From positions 1 to 8,889 of the forward strand of contig JAHLLU010000065.1 in NCBI GenBank assembly GCA_020444005.1: a stretch of 8,889 nt of DNA, in the 5' to 3' direction. Source of the DNA: an archaeon (GTDB lineage: Archaea; Thermoproteota; Bathyarchaeia; TCS64). Each line of letters begins with the position of its first letter. The first letter of the stretch is position 1. Below are positions 6,829 through 8,889 of the stretch, piece by piece. The notes under the pieces were generated by a model, which saw only the letters and a program-made list of their open reading frames with translations, was not told where the DNA came from and searched no databases. The position numbers and the translations under genes are program-made.

Positions 6829-6840
6829 GATCTTTTATGG
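6829..6840 (-). promoter_or_regulatory. Possible TATA box for the DUF362 gene
   Basis: The minus strand reads CCATAAAAGATC, overlapping the stop codon of the gene before it. Transcription about 26 bases downstream would start near 6808, giving a 20-base leader that contains the AGAGGG. A second A-rich element, ATCTAAAAGT at about 6809-6818, lies too close to leave that leader. Weak evidence. Confidence 0.3.
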
Positions 6841-7260
6841 TCTCCACTCGTACAGATTTCCAGTATCCGAAACAAGGAGTATGGCTGATTCTGGTGTATC
6901 CGCGGTGAACACGATCTTTCTTTTGATCGCCTTAGCTTTGAAGTCCTCGTAATCAAGTTGTATTGTATCCCCTGTGTACTCTGACGAGTACTCTGTCAAC
7001 ACACATCCGCTTGACTGAAGATCATCCATTGCTTTGGTTATGTTCCAAACCCTGTCTGTAGTATTCTGTGGTGTTTCTTCATTCTGCTCCGCTGGCATGG
7101 AAGCTGGTTTGAAAAGGTCATCACCGAAGATTTGACCTCCACCCCAAGGACCATTAACACTGAGCCAGAAGAGGCATCCCACGAATAGAATTATACTGAA
7201 CAGTAGTACTAGGGTCGCAAGAACGCCAACACGCCCACTCCTGTACCCTCTCGTTTGCAT
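6835..7260 (-). CDS. Membrane-anchored small protein, unknown function
   Basis: A 141-residue protein that I do not recognise. A basic N-terminus (MQTRGYRSGR) precedes one hydrophobic span at about residues 11-34, then a Gly/Pro-rich, low-complexity stretch (35-65) and a small globular domain (70-141) with alternating strand-like segments (TIQLDYEDF, KRKIVFTA, AILLVSD, LYEWRP). The positive-inside rule puts the globular part outside the cell. Two N-glycosylation sequons, NTT (66-68) and NIT (73-75), lie in that outer part. Cys29 sits inside the span and Cys86 in the domain. The ATG at 7258-7260 has no Shine-Dalgarno but a TATA-like element about 25 bases upstream, so the transcript may be leaderless. 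An overlapping ATG at 7262-7264 is in another frame. The DUF362 gene follows 46 bases downstream. Confidence 0.7.
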   Translation of the reverse strand: MQTRGYRSGRVGVLATLVLLFSIILFVGCLFWLSVNGPWGGGQIFGDDLFKPASMPAEQNEETPQNTTDRVWNITKAMDDLQSSGCVLTEYSSEYTGDTIQLDYEDFKAKAIKRKIVFTADTPESAILLVSDTGNLYEWRP

Positions 7261-7278
7261 GCATAAATACTTGAATTT

Positions 7279-7289
7279 TTTTTAAAGGG
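7279..7289 (-). promoter_or_regulatory. Possible TATA box for the membrane-anchored protein
   Basis: On the minus strand CCTTTAAAAA lies about 20 to 30 bases before the ATG at 7260, the distance expected for a leaderless archaeal transcript. The 91-base gap to the neighbouring hydrolase gene (7261-7351) holds nothing else that I can identify. Confidence 0.4.
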
Positions 7290-7351
7290 ATTTGCGGAGC
7301 CTTTGTACCTACTCTTGGTATTAACCCACAGTATATGATAGTAGTATAGAT

Positions 7352-8245
7352 TTACCCGTTTTTCACCCATTTTGCATATAAGTAGAAGCCTAGGAGACTT
7401 GCTTTTACTGAATGATCCGCGCCTTCAACACCCTGAATATGGTCTGCTAGTTCATGATCCTCCTGCATGGTCAATTCAACTAAGTCATCAAGACGCATAC
7501 TCTCATCAACAATTCTATTTGCAAGTCTCATCCTGAGCCTAGTCCGGGAACTAATTCTGTCAAAGTATATTCTCGGCTCTTTATGAGCACCAAAATGAGC
7601 CACACATAGAATCTCAGGTCTTAGAGAACGAATCAAATCTATACTCTCAAGAGCCTGTAATGGGTTATGCGGCGGTGGGCTTAAAAGAATCACTGGGCCA
7701 CCATCACCCATAGTATGTCCAACAGCGTCACCCACAAACACCGTCCGGGAGTCGGGCTCAAAATAGCATTGACTATGGCTGCTGTGTCCCGGAGTCCAGT
7801 GGACCTCCAAGGAGACACCATCTAGATCAATAATCTCATGGTCTCTGGATACCTGTACTCTATTTTTTGGTACTCCTTTGATCGCCCCATATTCCAATAT
7901 TCTATCTCCGAAGAGTCTTTCTGCTCCCTCTCTAAGCTTTGAGGGATCAACCATATGTGCTGCGCCTTTTGGGTGACAGTGAAGAATCGATTCTGGGTAC
8001 TCTTTGAGTAGCAGCCAACTGCCTCCCGCGTGATCAAGATGGATATGTGTTGCCAGAACCCAGTCAAGATTCTTTACCCCCAGTTTTCCTAGTTCACTAA
8101 TTACTCCCTTGGCTTGACTGGTTGGACCCGGATCAATAACCGCTGTCTTCGTCCCAGAGACAAGATAGGTTCCAAGTGCTCCTTTTACTCCGTTTATAGG
8201 TGCATCAATCAATGTAATGTTGTCGGATAACTTGTACAGGGACAT
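7352..8245 (-). CDS. Metallo-beta-lactamase-fold hydrolase (glyoxalase II-like)
   Basis: A 297-residue cytoplasmic hydrolase of the metallo-beta-lactamase superfamily. All metal-binding positions are present: THIHLDH (His67, His69, Asp71, His72), TPGHS (His154), VGDA (Asp173) and VAHFG (His217), so a two-zinc or two-iron active centre is expected. The N-terminal strands NITLIDAPING and TYLVSGTKTAVIDPGP are typical. Residues from about 225 form a helical C-terminal extension (RTRLRMRLANRIVDE onward), which often shapes substrate specificity. The substrate cannot be told: hydroxyacylglutathione-type, lactonase or nuclease-like members share these motifs. The ATG at 8243-8245 has no Shine-Dalgarno; A/T-rich TATA-like sequence (TATTATTTTGTATAATTG) lies about 18-35 bases upstream on the minus strand. 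It sits 47 bases after the symporter stop. Confidence 0.9.
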   Translation of the reverse strand: MSLYKLSDNITLIDAPINGVKGALGTYLVSGTKTAVIDPGPTSQAKGVISELGKLGVKNLDWVLATHIHLDHAGGSWLLLKEYPESILHCHPKGAAHMVDPSKLREGAERLFGDRILEYGAIKGVPKNRVQVSRDHEIIDLDGVSLEVHWTPGHSSHSQCYFEPDSRTVFVGDAVGHTMGDGGPVILLSPPPHNPLQALESIDLIRSLRPEILCVAHFGAHKEPRIYFDRISSRTRLRMRLANRIVDESMRLDDLVELTMQEDHELADHIQGVEGADHSVKASLLGFYLYAKWVKNG

Positions 8246-8261
8246 TGGCTTCAGTGAAACA

Positions 8262-8280
8262 ATTATACAAAATAATAGTT
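8262..8280 (-). promoter_or_regulatory. Possible TATA box for the MBL-fold hydrolase
   Basis: The minus strand reads ACTATTATTTTGTATAATT in the 47-base gap after the symporter gene. Either CTATTATT or TATAATT could be box A; the first predicts a start at or next to the ATG (leaderless). The site is chosen on position and composition alone. Confidence 0.35.
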
Positions 8281-8292
8281 ATGAAAAGATGG

Positions 8293-8889
8293 CTATTTTT
8301 CCAGCATCGAGACCCCAAAAGTCACGATAAAACTCAAGGGTATACTTACGATACCGGGGTTAGCCAATGGGAATATTGCACCAGCACCCATTATGGTAGG
8401 GCCTATCAGGATTAATCCACATGAACTGAGTAAACCAGTCCAGATACCCAGAGAGACGCCTCTAGCAGTTGTACCCTTCCAGAATAACACGCTGATCAAT
8501 GCAGGTAGGTTGGCTGAAGCAGCGATAGCAAATGCTAATCCTACTAAGAAGGCGACGTTCATCCCTTTGGCTACGATACCGAGTATGATTGCTGCTATTC
8601 CTACACCTATGGCGGTGATCTTTGTCATTCGCAGTGTTTGTGCGTCATCCTGAGTGTTTCCCAGATATACTGTCCAAATGTCGTGGCTGATGGCTCCTGC
8701 TGCCGCCATTATCAAACCAGAGACAGTTCCTAGTATCGTGGCAAAGGCTATACTGGATATTAACCCGAAGAATATTTCTCCGCCGATAAACTCCGCGAGA
8801 AGTGGTGCTGAAAGGTTTTGGTTCGACGGGTCAACTGTCATGAAATGCATAGCACCCAATCCGAGGAACAGCGTTAAAATGTAGAATAC
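8293..8889 (-). CDS. Acetate/solute:cation symporter (SSS family), C-terminal part
   Basis: The last 198 residues of a sodium/solute symporter (SSS/SLC5 family), closest by eye to the acetate permease ActP; its 5' end lies outside the window. The open frame runs to the edge and reads VFYILTLFLGLGA there. Diagnostic segments are FFGLISSIAFATILGTVSGLIMAAAGAISHDIWTVYL, a TM helix pair followed by an acetate-permease-like AISHD motif; FLVGLAFAIAASANLPALISVLFWKGTTARGVSLGIWTGLLSS; and LIGPTIMGAGAIFPLANPGIVSIPLSFIV. Five to six membrane spans are visible. The protein ends soon after its last span (FGVSMLEK), whereas E. coli ActP has a tail of a few dozen more residues; this may be natural variation. 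It probably imports acetate or another short organic acid using a Na+ or H+ gradient. No acetyl-CoA synthetase gene is in view, so the substrate is not confirmed. Confidence 0.85.
   Translation of the reverse strand, partial: VFYILTLFLGLGAMHFMTVDPSNQNLSAPLLAEFIGGEIFFGLISSIAFATILGTVSGLIMAAAGAISHDIWTVYLGNTQDDAQTLRMTKITAIGVGIAAIILGIVAKGMNVAFLVGLAFAIAASANLPALISVLFWKGTTARGVSLGIWTGLLSSCGLILIGPTIMGAGAIFPLANPGIVSIPLSFIVTFGVSMLEK

Noticed and set aside
7172..7186. Possible lipoprotein signal (FVGC at residues 26-29) in the membrane-anchored protein
   Set aside because: Hydrophobic sequence continues after the Cys (LFWLSV) and the -3 residue is Phe rather than Leu, so it looks like a plain membrane span.

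Overview
The window looks like chromosomal DNA of an archaeon. The methionyl-tRNA synthetase has four CxxC zinc-knuckle pairs, as in the archaeal form. Several genes have a TATA-like element 25 to 40 bases upstream of the start and no Shine-Dalgarno, others have a purine-rich Shine-Dalgarno, and the one clear transcript end is a plain T-tract. Base composition is moderate and even. I cannot name the lineage; an uncultivated mesophilic group such as Bathyarchaeia or an Asgard lineage is a guess. I see no transposase, integrase, phage gene, CRISPR array, tRNA or rRNA.

Layout. On the minus strand, 1-1766 holds metG, cut by the window edge at its 3' end. A 240-base divergent intergenic region follows. 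The plus strand then carries four genes: a small four-helix membrane protein (2007-2435), an abutting small charged coiled-coil protein (2436-2870), a 610-residue MutL/GlmL-type ASKHA ATPase homologue (2944-4776) and a 388-residue protein with biotinyl/lipoyl-like sandwich and KOW-like segments (4776-5942). The last two overlap by one base and have their own promoter. A T-rich tract at about 5955-5974 separates them from four minus-strand genes: a DUF362 protein (5964-6788), a membrane-anchored small protein (6835-7260), a metallo-beta-lactamase-fold hydrolase (7352-8245) and the C-terminal part of an acetate/solute:cation symporter (8293 to the window edge).

How the genes relate. The tight unit is the MutL-like ATPase with the sandwich/KOW protein. 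Its relatives act beside coenzyme-B12-dependent glutamate mutase, but no mutase gene is present here, and the second nucleotide-binding loop has lost both of its usual acidic residues. This is the best candidate for an undescribed function. Two oddities sit in metG. It seems to start at a CTG codon behind a perfect Shine-Dalgarno. After the anticodon-binding domain it runs into a segment that looks more like a B3/B4 (PheRS-beta editing-type) domain than the usual EMAPII-like OB fold. The minus-strand genes on the right look like separate housekeeping or transport genes, mostly with their own TATA-like elements.
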